NCBI RefSeq assembly: GCF_001704415.2
Contig: NC_030836.1
Span: 24,774,001 to 24,838,000, forward strand
DNA: 64,000 nt
Direction of reading: 5' to 3'
Source: Capra hircus
Taxonomy: Eukaryota; Chordata; Mammalia; Artiodactyla; Bovidae
In this document: positions 43,125-53,755 of the stretch, one piece after another
Layout: every line of letters begins with the position of its first letter
How positions within the stretch are numbered: position 1 is the first letter of the stretch
Position numbers and translations under genes: made by a program
Notes under the pieces: model-generated
The model's input: the letters and a program-made list of their open reading frames with translations, nothing else
Told to the model about the DNA's origin: nothing
The model's database searches: none

Positions 43125-43779
43125 ATATATATAAAACATGTTGAGCATGTATCCCCATCTCCCCACCTCCCACCCTGTACCTGCTCAAAATGCTGATTCC
43201 TTTTTCCTTGTCTCCATGTTGGTGGCAGGGACTATCTGTGGAGGCAGATTTTGCTTCAGCCCCCAGGCCCTGTTGAGTTTAGTCAGAAAGCACTATTAAG
43301 TCACTCTGAATTGTCCTCATCCTAGGCACTTTGGACTGAGAAAACATGACCTAGAGGCCTACCCCAGAAATCAAAGATCCATAAACTCTCATCCCTGAAG
43401 CATAACTCACAGATAACATAACTCCAACTTTCATATAGACTGCTTTGAAAATCTTTAAGAAGTGGTCATTCAGTTTGGACTGAATACCTCTAGTAACAGG
43501 GAATTCACTCCCTCACAAAGGGAGCATATTTCATTTTTACATAGCTTGGACATGAACAAAATATTTAGTTTGTTTCTCCCATCAGGCTGGGAATCTTTGG
43601 CAGGTGGGAAGCCCCAGATTTCTACCACATAGTATGATCAAAGCCTTAAAAGCTCCTGTATGTATGCCACCATTGTACACCTAGAAGAGATCTTAGGAAA
43701 AAACAGAATGTAACTCACTTTAACAGGTACCATGTTTACATAGTACTTTGTATTCACACATCATGGTCATAAGAACAGG
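43125..43779. other. unique sequence, nothing recognised
   Basis: AT-moderate DNA, no family or exon recognised. Confidence 0.4.
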
Positions 43780-44351
43780 ATCCTGAGGAGATTAAAGATC
43801 ACAAATCCTCTGGCAAACCTCCTGTCCAGAGGTGAAGTCTATGACTCAATCTGGGAAGGTTCTATGTCTTCTCTGACCATTAGAATATGGCAGAAGTGAC
43901 ACGGTGCCACTCTGCAGGGTCAGGCTTTATGAAGCTGGAAGATCCTATTCCCTATCATCTGGAAAACTGTCTCAGAGAACTCTGGACATCAAACCCTGAG
44001 ACCACAGTGCTGATGCAGCCACATGTAGTTGCTCCAGTTTACAGTCCCAGCTGAGCCCAGCCTTCAAGTCATCCATCCTGCTAAGGCACCATACATGTGA
44101 ATGAAACCATCTTGTACCTGCCCAGCCAGCTCATCACTGATTGAATTCTGTGATTGGCCTTAGTTAAAGCCATGAGGAGCAGAAGAATCACCCGGCAGAG
44201 CCCTATCTGAAAACTTGACCCACAAGATTGTAAGTTATAATAAAATGGTTGTTATTTTAAGTTACTAACTTTTTAAATGTATTTTTTATTGAAGGATTTA
44301 AGTTACTAAATTTTGAGGTGATTTGTTATGCAATAAGATACAACTGGAACA
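43780..44351 (+). mobile_element. MLT1-type ERVL-MaLR LTR
   Basis: 'gtgacacggtgccactctgc', 'aataaaatggttgttatttt' (polyA-signal region), then the terminal 'tttgttatgcaataaga'. A solo LTR. Interrupted by a 28-bp insertion at 44269-44296. Confidence 0.75.
44269..44296 (-). mobile_element. ultra-short L1 insertion (28 bp)
   Basis: The complement reads 'tccttcaataaaaaatacat', which is the L1 3' terminus plus A-rich tail. Perfect 13-bp repeats 'tttaagttactaa' flank it at 44256-44268 and 44297-44309, so it is a true retroposition event with almost no element. Confidence 0.8.
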
Positions 44352-44480
44352 ATCATCACCTCATCCAACAGATGAAGAAACAGGGGCTGAGAGACATAAA
44401 TGAATTGCCTAGACAATGGGGTGCCAACAAGTTGGGCTGGAGCCCAAGACTTCTCAATCTCGGTCCTATTTTCTACCTCA
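44352..44480 (-). repeat. MIR SINE
   Basis: 'cagatgaagaaacaggggct', 'agttgggctggagcccaaga'. Reverse MIR. Confidence 0.7.
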
Positions 44481-44562
44481 TTTTGATTAAATTATGAATG
44501 CATATAATCATCAGCAGCAATGAGCACTCATCATTCATTATAATTTTAGCTCAAGTAACATC

Positions 44563-47280
44563 ATGGTGGATAGTTCTGATAAAACATGGTCCACTGGAGA
44601 AGGGAATAGCAAACCACTTCAGCATTCTTGCCGTGAGAACCCCATTGAACAGTATGGAAAGGTGAAAAGATATGAACTCCCCAGGTCAGTAGGTGCCCAA
44701 TGTGCTACTGGAGAAGAGTGGAGAAATAACTCCATAAAGAATGAAGAGATGGAGCCAAAGAAAAAACAACACCCAGTTGTGGATGTGACTGTGATGGAAG
44801 CAAGGTCCAATGCTGTAAAGAGCAATATCGCATAGGAACCTGGAATGTTAGGTCCATGAATCAAAGTAAATTTGAAGTGGTTAAACAGGAGATGGCAAGA
44901 GTGAACATCAACATTTTAGGAATCAGTGAACTAAAATGAACTGGAATGGGTGGGTTTAACTCAGATGACCATTATATCTACTACTGTGGGCAAGAATCCC
45001 TTAGAAGAAACAGAGTAGTCCTCATAGTCAACAAAAGAGTCCGAAATGCAGTGCTTGGGTGCAATCTAAAAAATGACAGAATGATCGCTGTTCATTTCCA
45101 AGGCAAACCATTCAATATTACAGTAATCCAAGTCTATGCCCCAACCACTAATGCTGAAGAAGTTGAAGTTGAATGGTTCTATGAAGACCTACAAGACATT
45201 CTAGAACTAACATCCAAAAAAGATGTCCTTTTCATCATAGGGGACTGGAATACAAAAATAGGAAGTCAAGAAATACCTAGAGTAACAGGCAAATTTGGCC
45301 TGGAGTACAGAATGAAGCAGGGCACAGGCTAACAGAGTGTTGCAAAGAGAACGCACTGGTCATAGCAAACACCCTCTTCCAACAACACAAGAGAAGATTC
45401 TACACATGGACATCACCAGATGGTCAACACTGAAATCAGATTGATTATATTCTTTGCAGCCAAAGATGGAGAAGCTCCATACAGTCAGCAAAAACAAGAC
45501 CAGGAACTGACTGTGGCTCAGATCATGAACTCCTTGTTGCCAAATTCATTAAATTGAAGAAAGTAGGGGAAAACACTAGACCATTCAGGTATGACCTAAA
45601 TCAAATCCCTTATGATTATACAGTGGAAATGACAAATAGGTTCCAGGGATTGGATTTGATAGACAAAGTTGAAGAACTGTGGACAGAGGTTCGTGACATT
45701 GTACAGGAGGCAGGGATCAAGACCATCCTCAAGAAAAAGAAATGCAAAAAGGCAAAATGGTCTGAGGAGGCCTTGCAAATAGCTGAGAAAAGAAGAGAAG
45801 TGAAAGGCAAAGGAGAAATGGAAAGATATAGCCATTTGAATCAGAGTTCCAAAGAATAGCAGGAGATAAAAGAAAACCTTCCTCAGTCATCAATGCAAAG
45901 AAATAGAAGAAAACAATAGGATGGCAAAGATTGGAGATCTCTTCAAGAAAATAAGAAATGCCAAGGAAACATTTCATGCAAAGATGGGCTCAATAAAGGA
46001 CAGAAACATTATGGACCTAACAGAAGCAGAAGATATTAAGAAGAGGTGGCAAGAATACACAGAAGAACTATACAAAAAAGATCTTTATGACCCAGATAAC
46101 CACAATGGTGTGGTCAGTCACCTAGAGCCAGACATCCTGGAATGCAAAGTCATGTGGGCCTTAGGAAGCATCACTACAAACAAAGCTAGTGGAGGTGATG
46201 GAGTTCCAGTTGAACTATTTCAGATCCTAAAAGATGATGCTGTGAATGTGCTGCACTCAATATGCCAGCAAATTTGGAAAACTCAGCAGTGGCCACAGGA
46301 CTGGAAAAGGTCAGTTTTCATTCCAATCCCAAAGAAAGTCTATGCCAAATAATGTTCAAACTACTGCACAACTGTACTCATCTCACACACTAGCAAAGTA
46401 ATGCTCAAAATTCTCTAAGCCAGGCTTCAACAGTACATGAACCATGAACTTCCAGATGTTCAAGCTGGATTTAGAAAAGGCAGAGGAACCAGAGATCAAA
46501 TTGCCAACATTCATTGGATTGTAGAAAAAGCAAGCAAACTCCAGAAAAACATCTACTTCTGCTTTTTGACAATGCCAAAGCCTTTGACTGTGAGGATCAC
46601 AGCAAACTGTTTAAATTCTGCAAGAGATGGAAATACCAGACCACCTGACCTGACTCCTGAGAAATCTGTATGCAGGTCAAGAAGCAACAGTTTGAACTGG
46701 ACATGGAATAACAGAGTAGTTCCAAATTGGGAAAGGAGTATGCCAAAGCTGTATATTGTCACTGTGCTTATTTAACTTACATGCAGAGTACATCATGTGA
46801 AATGCCAGGCTGGATGTAGCACAAGCTGGAATCAAGATTGCTGGGAGAAATACCATTAACCTCAGATATGCAGATGACACAATCCTTATGGCAGAATGTG
46901 AAGAGGAACTAAAGAACCCCTTGAAAGTCAAAGAGGAGAGTGAAAAACCTGGCCTAAAACTCAACATTCAAAAAACGAAGATCATGACATCTGGTCTCAT
47001 CACTTCATGGGAAATAGATGGGGAAACAATGGAAACAGTGAGAGACTCTATTTTCTTGGGCTCCAAAATCACTGCAGATGGTGACTGAAGCCATGAAATT
47101 AAAAGACGCTCCCTGGAAGAAAAGCTATGACCAACCTAGACAGGATATTAAAAAGCAGAGACATTACTTGGCCTACAAAGGTCCATCTAGTCAAAGCTAT
47201 GGTTTTTCCAGTACTCATGTATGGATGTGAGAGTTGGACTATAAAGAAAGCTGAACACTGAAAAATTGATGCTTTTGAAT
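44563..47280 (+). pseudogene. BovB ORF remnant (endonuclease plus reverse transcriptase), inactive
   Basis: A single RTE-type polyprotein frame, now broken into fragments. 44563-44835 is N-terminal. 44946-45332 is AP-endonuclease-like, with QVYAPT and GDWNTK motifs. 45554-45859 is the linker. 45921-46352 and 46437-46775 are RT N-terminal and palm regions. 46888-47088 follows directly after the YADD catalytic motif (YADDT, near 46865-46882). Breaks include an in-frame TGA near 44938, a frameshift near 45330, a TAG near 45857, a TAA near 46350 and more. The element cannot encode a functional protein. Confidence 0.9.
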
Positions 47281-47429
47281 TATGGTGTTGGAGAAGACTC
47301 TTGAGAGTCCCTTGGACAGCAAGGGGATCCAGTCAGTCCATCCTAAAGGAAATTAGTCCTGAATAGTCATTGGAAGGACTGATGCTGAAGCTGAAGCTCT
47401 AATACTCTGGCCACCTGATGCAAAGAACT

Positions 47430-47462
47430 AGTTCAGTTCAGTTCAGTCGTTCAGCCGTGTCC
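47430..47462 (-). mobile_element. ultra-short antisense BovB 3'-end insertion
   Basis: 'agttcagttcagttcagtcg' and the following bases are the reverse BovB terminus. They replace about 8 nt of the host BovB between 'gcaaagaact' and 'ggaaaagacc'. No target repeat is obvious, so it may be template switching or repair rather than retroposition. Confidence 0.7.
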
Positions 47463-47689
47463 TGGAAAAGACCCTAATGCTGAGAAAGATTGAAGGCAGG
47501 AGGAGAAGGGGACGGCAGAGGATGAGATGGTTGGATGGCATCACCGACTGGATGGACATGAGTTTGAGTAAGCTCCAGGAGTTGGTGATGGACAGGGAAG
47601 CCTGGTATGCTGCAGTCCATAGGGTCTCAAAGAGTCGGATACGTCTGAGTGACTGAACTGAACATTACTGCACTTCCAAAGCCTGATAG

Positions 47690-47910
47690 CAGTGAAATTC
47701 TAAGTGCTTTATCCCTATTTCCATGTTTAATCCACATAACAATCCTATGAGGTAAGTGCTATTATAATCTCTAATTTGCAGATAGGGAAACTGAGGCATA
47801 GAATGACTGGGTAACTTGCCATATGTCATGTAGCTGGAGAGGAACAGAGCAGGGATTTGAGCCCAGATATTTTGGCTCCTGAGACCATGTACTTAAGTAC
47901 TGAGGCATAC
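47690..47910 (-). repeat. MIR SINE
   Basis: 'atagggaaactgaggcatag', 'agagcagggatttgagccca'. Reverse MIR, well kept. Confidence 0.82.
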
Positions 47911-48109
47911 TGTTATTCAAAAAAGTCAGAATATCTTAAATCTCTTAAACTCAGAGATGATCTGAACTCGTGGCCATTATGTGTGGCTCAGTGCCATGCT
48001 GGCTCCCACCATGAGTTCCTAATTTTGAAAGATCTCCAGAAGCTTCCAGGAGACTTGAGACCCACCCATGGTTCACTTACAAGACAAAGCAAAGCTATAA
48101 AGTACATAA

Positions 48110-48360
48110 ATGCTTGATATCCAATTGGGTGAAGGGAAGCATCTTTGCGTCTGCGCGAAACCCTGACAGAGAAGTCAGGCCACCCAACGAATGCCGCAAT
48201 TAATTTCCCAGCGCGTACCATCGCCTGTGGGGAGAGGAGGCGCCGGCTCATTTCTTATTCATGAAGTCACACTGCCAAGCTTTATTTGCATGAAGTAATT
48301 TCTGCTGCTGCTGTCCCACCATAAAATAAATCCGTTTCTCCTACAAGATCTGGTCCCTTT
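48110..48360. promoter_or_regulatory. candidate conserved enhancer-like island
   Basis: Repeat-free and unusually rich in CpG for its AT-rich setting ('tgcgtctgcgcgaaa', 'cccagcgcgtaccatcgcc', 'aggcgccggc'). It also has homeodomain and POU words: 'gcaattaatttcc' near 48196-48208 and 'tttatttgcatgaag' near 48282-48296. Retained CpGs plus dense motifs are typical of constrained non-coding DNA. Inference; no gene known nearby in this window. Confidence 0.35.
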
Positions 48361-48689
48361 ACACCAAGAGAGATGAGTAAGCAATATATGCCGAAGGGAC
48401 ACACCCTTTGGACCATTTTAATCAGAAACATGTCTGTAGCTAACACTAAGTGATTTTACAGGAATATAAAAAATCTCCAACTCCAAGTGCTCAAAGACAA
48501 CCCTGTCTCAAGATCTGTTTTGGGGAGTGCTTACCATTTTTTTTCCCCAGTTGGCCAAATGTTGAGATTTTACAGGCAGTGGAATTGTGGAACTATATAC
48601 TATTGCACCATTGTCCAGAAAAGAAGAAGAAGGAGAGGGGGCGGCCAGTAGCCTGCCAAATCCCGATGAAATGGGTTACTGGAAATGTA
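48361..48689. other. unique sequence, nothing recognised
   Basis: No repeat or exon recognised. A T-run lies at about 48537-48543. Confidence 0.4.
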
Positions 48690-49400
48690 GGTGACCCTTT
48701 GCATGGCAGGCAAAACAGTGGTCCTGCAAAGATGTCTGCATCCTAGTTGCTGGAACTTGTGAATATGTTACCTCACATGCAGAAGGGACTCTGCAAACGT
48801 GATTAAGGTGAAGGACCTTGACATGTGAGAGTCCTGGATTTCCAGGTGAGCCCAATCTAACTGTGTGACTCCTTCAGAGTGGAGGAACTTTCCTGACTGT
48901 TGTCAGTCAGAGAGACATGACTACAAATGAATGACCAGAGAGATGCAATGTTGCTGGCCTGGAAGATGGAGGCACAGGGCCCCAAATCAAGGAACATGGG
49001 CAGCATCCAAAAAGCGGAAGTGACTAGGAAACAGATTAGCCTCTAGACCCTCCAGGAAAACACACAGCCCTCTTGACACCTTGATTTTGAGACTCCTAGA
49101 CTTCTAACCTACAAAACTGTAAAACCATACATTTGTAAAGGTTTTAAGCCACTAGTTCAGTTCAGTTGTTCAGTCATGTCCAAGTCTTTGCAGCCCCATG
49201 GACTGCAGCACCCCAGGCTTACCTGTCCATCACCAACTCTAGGAGCTTACTCAATCTCATGTCCATGGAGTTGGTGATGTCATCCAACCGTCTTATCCTC
49301 TATCATCCCCTTCTGCTCCTGCCTTCAATCTTTCCCAGCGTCAGGGTCTTTGGCCACTAAGTTTGTATTAATTTGTTACAGCAGCCACAGAAAGTGAAGG
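48690..49400 (+). mobile_element. MLT1-type LTR, split by BovB
   Basis: 'aaagatgtctgcatcctagt', 'ggactctgcaaacgtgatta' and 'ctggaagatggaggcacagg' (5' part), then 'tttgttacagcagccacaga' after the insertion. Solo LTR. Confidence 0.85.
49155..49352 (-). mobile_element. BovB LINE 3' fragment inside MLT1
   Basis: Reverse BovB end with 7-bp target repeats 'gccacta' at 49148-49154 and 49353-49359. Confidence 0.9.
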
Positions 49401-49414
49401 CACCATCTATCGAG

Positions 49415-49590
49415 AATTCTCTCTACCACTTGCTAGCTGTGTGACCCTGCCTGAGTCACCTCACCTATCAGGAACCGTGTTACTGAGAATATCAGAGTGA
49501 TTTAGAGAAAACATCTGGGAGTTTTATTAAGTATTAAAGTGATGTGGAGGTAACGTTTTACTATTATTAATATTGTTATTCCAGCTGACT
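49415..49590 (+). repeat. MIR SINE
   Basis: 'ctaccacttgctagctgtgt', 'gaccctgcctgagtcacc'. Forward MIR. Confidence 0.7.
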
Positions 49591-49880
49591 ATACTTCATC
49601 TAAGAGAGACAGTTCAATAGAGATAGCCGAGACTTTCCATTTCATAGTGCTTCAAATCATTTAAGCAATAATCATTTAATGGTAGTTACCCTCCGATCAA
49701 ATATTTTCCCAGAGGTGATAAAAAGGAAAAAAAAAAAGACAAGTACATCATCATTTCTCCTGGCCATCTTTTAAGATCCATCCCAGATATTAACTGGGGA
49801 GGGGTGTATCGCTATTTATAGCCATTATAGCCACAATGATGCTATGTAATAACATACCTTAACTGTCCATTGCTGAAAAC
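49591..49880. promoter_or_regulatory. AT-rich motif-dense unique block
   Basis: 'caataatcatttaatggtag' and a MEF2-like 'gctatttatagcc' (near 49811-49823) in repeat-free DNA. Possibly regulatory; weak inference. Confidence 0.15.
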
Positions 49881-50171
49881 AATAAGCATTCATTTCGCTC
49901 AGGTGTCTGTGGATCTATGATTTAGGCTGGGCTTGGCTGGGCAGTGCTGGCAGCAGCCCAGCTCACTCTCATGATGGGTAGATGATGATTGGGTGACCCA
50001 AACTCTTCCCTACATCTCTCTCACCCTCCACCAGGCTAGCCTGAGCATCTTCTCATGGCAATGGAATAGAAGCAAGAGCAAGAGTGGGGTTATCTTTTCA
50101 AGTCTCTGCGTGCATCACATCTAACGTCCAAAACATGGCACAGGTCCAGCCTTAGAAGTAAGTAAGTAGTT
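49881..50171 (+). repeat. old interspersed repeat, family not named
   Basis: 'tttaggctgggcttggctgg' and 'gaatagaagcaagagcaaga' resemble a common eutherian LTR or DNA-transposon family whose name I cannot assign. Confidence 0.4.
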
Positions 50172-50391
50172 TTTTGGGTGTTGCTCAGTTGTGTCTGACC
50201 CTTTGTGACCTGATGGACTGCAGCCCATGAGCCTCCTCTGTTCATGGAATTTTCCAGTATTCTTATACTGGAGCGGGTTGCCATTTCCTACTCCGAGGGA
50301 TCTTCCTGATCCTTGGGTCAGGTCAGAAGCCTCATCTCTTGTGTCTCCTGCATCGACAGGCGGATTACCACTGAGCCACCTGGGAAGCCCC
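50172..50391 (-). mobile_element. Bov-tA SINE
   Basis: Reverse Bov-tA, 'gttgctcagttgtgtctgac' to 'gagccacctgggaagcccc'. Confidence 0.92.
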
Positions 50392-50448
50392 TGAGCGGTT
50401 CTTTAGTAAAAGAAAATACAAAGACATGTGGCAAAGGACACGGATACA

Positions 50449-50502
50449 GTGTGTGTATGTGTCTGTGTGGGTGTGTGTATGTGTCTGTGTGGGTGTGTGT
50501 GA
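50449..50502. repeat. interrupted GT microsatellite with 22-bp higher-order unit
   Basis: The unit 'tgtgtgtatgtgtctgtgtg' plus two G occurs twice in tandem, followed by a partial GT tract. It gives a Cys/Val-type frame that is not a gene. Confidence 0.85.
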
Positions 50503-50580
50503 AGAATCGAGGTCATCAATACAGTTAATCTACCACAGAGAAGAAAAGCAGAGAAAATGGTGTTATTTTTGTTTGAGATT

Positions 50581-51260
50581 TATGTCAACATGATACAGTT
50601 ATTTTCTCATTTAATTATTTTTTTAAACAATGGATCTGGATTTAACATGCTTTTTTCAGAATTATAATTTAAATTTTTTGTTATTATTGAAGTGTAGCTG
50701 ATTTACAATGTTGTGTTAGTTTCAGATATACAGCAAAGTGATTCAGTTATGCTGTGCTGTGCTCAGTCGCCCAGTCAAGTCCAATTCTTTGTGACCCCAT
50801 GGAACGTAGCCCACCAGGCTCTTCTGTCCATAGGGATTCTCCAGGCCAGAATACTGAAGCAGGTTGCCATGCCCTCCTCCAGAGGATCTTCCCAACCCAG
50901 GGATTGAACCCAGGTGTCCTGCTCTGCAGGTGGATTCTTTACCATCTGAGCCACCAAGGAAGCCCAGGAATGCTGGAGAGGGTAGCCTATGCCTTCTCCA
51001 GGGGGATCTTCCCAACCCAAGGATCAAGCTGGTTTCTCCTGCATTGCAGGCAGATTCTCTATCAGCCAAGCTGTCAGGGAAGCCAAATTCAGCTATACAT
51101 ACATACATATATATATGTGTATACGCACATTCTTTTTTAGATTCTTTTCCCTTATAGGTTATTCAAAATATTAAGTATAGTGCTCTGGGATATACAGTAG
51201 GCCTATGTTGGTTATCTATTTTACATAAAGTAGTGTGTATATGGGGCTTCCCAGGTGATG
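50581..51260 (+). repeat. local duplication, copy 1 (MIR-like plus unique plus L1 tail plus Bov-tA stub)
   Basis: Matches 52632-53215 in direct orientation, about 85% by eye after removing copy-specific SINEs. Shared anchors: 'ctggatttaacatgc', 'tacagcaaagtgatt', 'cttttcccttatagg'. Ends with only 18 bp of a Bov-tA head (51243-51260) at the same L1 position where copy 2 carries a full Bov-tA. Confidence 0.75.
50751..51086 (-). mobile_element. composite Bov-tA SINE (two tRNA heads)
   Basis: A reverse Bov-tA at 50751-50966, directly joined to a second tRNA-head plus partial body at 50967-51086. Flanked by 10-bp repeats 'attcagttat' (50741-50750) and 'attcagctat' (51087-51096). Present only in copy 1 of the local duplication. 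Confidence 0.88.
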
Positions 51261-51399
51261 AGTACCTACTGCAAGCCAGTAACTCATCTAGGGGACATGG
51301 AAATAAACACAACCTATCTTATGCAGTGAGGTTTCATTGTAACAGAATGTCTAAGATGACTGTTTAGGAGGCAAAGGAACAGTGTATGATATGCTTCCA

Positions 51400-51610
51400 C
51401 AATGTTTTAGGCCCAGGCCCAGGCCAATAACTGGGGATGAAATGTAAACAGTATGTTGTCTCATTTACTCCACCCAATAGCCCTGAAAGGTAGGCGCTGT
51501 GCTCATCCCTATTCAATAGATGGAGACATCAAGGCTGAGAAGGTAAAGCCGTGCACATGCCCAAGTTCAAGATACTAAGCTACAGCTCATCCCAAAGCCC
51601 AGATTCATTC
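51400..51610 (-). repeat. MIR SINE
   Basis: 'gccctgaaaggtaggcgctg', 'gatggagacatcaaggctga'. Reverse MIR. Confidence 0.7.
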
Positions 51611-52344
51611 TGCTCCACTCTGGAAAGAATTCCTTCGTTGACTCAACAGCTATTTCAGTGCTCAGCACAGCTCCTTAGAAATGACTCATGACACTTCTCC
51701 TGCGCAGCATCTATCAGACCTCACCAACTGCAAACAGAATCCCTACCCTCTCCCACCTTCACCCCAGTGTGGGGTCATCATGGTTGAGAGATGCTAACTA
51801 GCTCCTTTAAAAAAAAAAAACAAACAGCAACAACAAAAACCCTCCAGGAAAAACAATTCATCATCATTACTGTAACCTCTGGTTCGCTTCAATCTCAGGT
51901 TCCTGGCCTTTTATTTATGGTGCTTTCAAAGTGGTTCCACGTCATTAATTGCTCACTGTTGAGGCCAATTAGATGAGGGTAGCACTCCTGGAGAAATCAC
52001 CCTGCCCAGTTGGTAAGTGCAGCTTTGTCTGCCTAGGGAGCTGGCTCTGCCCTCTGAGAAATATAACAACCCAGAGGTGGTCTGAGCAGGTTGGCTGGGC
52101 TGTATGGCTCACGTAAAACGGATGGACTGTAGACAGATGTTAACTGTGGATTTATTTCAACAAAACAGATTTGAACACGACGAGAGGTTAAACTAATGGT
52201 TTAATCACAGTACCTTGCTATTAAGTCAAGAAAAACCTTGGGGAAAAGCTTCTTTAATGACAGAGCTGTCAACCTAATGTATTAAATCTGGATGAGCAAA
52301 GCTTTGTATATGTGAATGTGACGTGACACTCAAGAGCATATGCC
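51611..52344. other. unique sequence with homeodomain-motif cluster
   Basis: An A-rich patch at 51809-51840. At 51940-51975, 'cacgtcattaattgctcact' and 'gaggccaattagatgagg' carry three TAATT-type words within 40 bp. No gene recognised. Confidence 0.35.
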
Positions 52345-52495
52345 AAACCTGGATTATGAGCTACTTGAGAGCAAGGACCCTAGCTTTCCATCTTCAGAAT
52401 ATGGCAGACAGCAGTAGCTCAATCAATATCTGGGTGAATGAATGTGTCGATGAGTGAGCAGATGGACAGAAGGATGCATGAATGAATGAAACTGG
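52345..52495 (+). repeat. L2 LINE 3' end
   Basis: 'gattatgagctacttgagag', 'agtagctcaatcaatatctg', then 'tgaatgaatg' type repeats. The terminal L2 block. Confidence 0.7.
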
Positions 52496-52631
52496 ACCAA
52501 ATGAGGATGAACAGGGAAGAGTAAATGTCTATGGAACAAATAAATGGATTTGTGATTTTCTTGATTAAAGTTTCACACTATTTATAAAAGTGGGTAGGAA
52601 CACGGAGAAAACATTTATTGAGTACTTCCTA

Positions 52632-53215
52632 TATGTTAACATGATACATATATTTTCTTCTTTCCTTTTTTTTAAAACAATGAATCTGGATTTAACATGC
52701 CTGTTTTCAGAATTATCATTAAAATTTTTTTATTACCGAACTGTAGTTGATTCACATGTTATGTCAGCTTCAGGTATACAGCAAAGTGATTCCGTTACAC
52801 ATACATACATATATGTGTATATATATATATATTCTTTTTCAGATCCTTTTCCCTTATAGGCTATACAAAATATTAAATATAGTTCCCTGTGATATACAGT
52901 AGGTCCTTATTGTTTATCTATTTTACTTAATGGCACCCCACTCCAGTACTCTTGCCTGGAAAATCCCATGGATGGAGGAGCCTGGTGGGCTGTAGTCCAT
53001 GGGGTCGCTAAGAGTCGGACACAACTGAGTGACGTCACTTTCAGTTTTCACGTTCATACATTGGAGAAGGAAATGGCAACTCACTCCAGTGTTCTTGCCT
53101 GGAGAATCCCAAGGATGGGGGAGCCTGGTGGGCTGCCGTCTATGGGGTCGCACAGAGTCAGACACGACTGAAATGACCTAGCACAATGTGTCTATGGGGC
53201 TCTCCAGGTGGCTCA
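52632..53215 (+). repeat. local duplication, copy 2
   Basis: Partner of 50581-51260. Carries a Bov-A2 (52929-53184) absent from copy 1, and lacks copy 1's composite SINE. The L1 tail continues after the Bov-tA at 53412 ('gtgtatatgtaaccccaaat'). Confidence 0.75.
52929..53184 (+). mobile_element. Bov-A2 SINE (dimer)
   Basis: 'atggcaccccactccagtac' unit 1 and 'ggagaaggaaatggcaactc' unit 2, ending 'gaaatgacctagca'. Inserted in the L1 fragment. Confidence 0.93.
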
Positions 53216-53411
53216 GTGATAAAGAATCCGCCTGCCAATGCCGGAGACACAGGTTTGATTGCTGGGTCAGGAAGATCCCCCTGGAGAAGGGAATGGCAAC
53301 TCACTCCAGTATTCTTGCCTGGGAAATCCCATAGACAGAGAAACCTGGCAGGCTACAGTCCATAGGGTCACAAGGAATCAGACACGACTTTGTGACTACA
53401 TAACAACAAAG
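53197..53411 (+). mobile_element. Bov-tA SINE
   Basis: Forward, 'gggctctccaggtggctcag' to 'gtgactacataacaacaaag'. Target repeats 'tgtgtctatg' (53187-53196) and 'tgtgtatatg' (53412-53421). Confidence 0.93.
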
Positions 53412-53479
53412 TGTGTATATGTAACCCCAAATTCCTAATTTTCCCTTTTCTCACTTCTTCTAATTGTACCTCTCTGGAG

Positions 53480-53690
53480 TTGCTTTAATCATCCCCTGTT
53501 TGTAGAAAGGGATGCTGAAGCTCAGAGAGGTTACCTAAGGGAACTGGCCAAAGACAGCAGGGTTCCATCTGAGTCTGCCTACTTCCTAAAGCCTGTGGCC
53601 TCCCCACCAGAAGTCAGGAGAACTTTCAGGGACCTGGCTTAATAGCCAGGGAAACTGAGGCAGGGAGAAGCATGTGATACGACCACGGCC
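53480..53690 (-). repeat. MIR SINE
   Basis: 'gaaagggatgctgaagctca', 'gagaggttacctaagggaac'. Reverse MIR. Confidence 0.7.
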
Positions 53691-53755
53691 AACAGCAGGT
53701 TATGTGTTAGAAAGAACTGGGGAGCTACTAAGATCTGTTGTCCTTGCCTCTACAG

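Larger units (their letters stand above)
44550..47662 (+). mobile_element. nearly full-length BovB (RTE) LINE
   Basis: About 3.1 kb, from a BovB 5' region ('gataaaacatggtccactgg') through the endonuclease and reverse transcriptase regions to the 'gactgaactgaac' end. Close to the usual 3.2-kb length, so it is the most complete copy in the window. No convincing target duplication. It contains a small antisense BovB-like insertion at 47430-47462. Confidence 0.93.
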
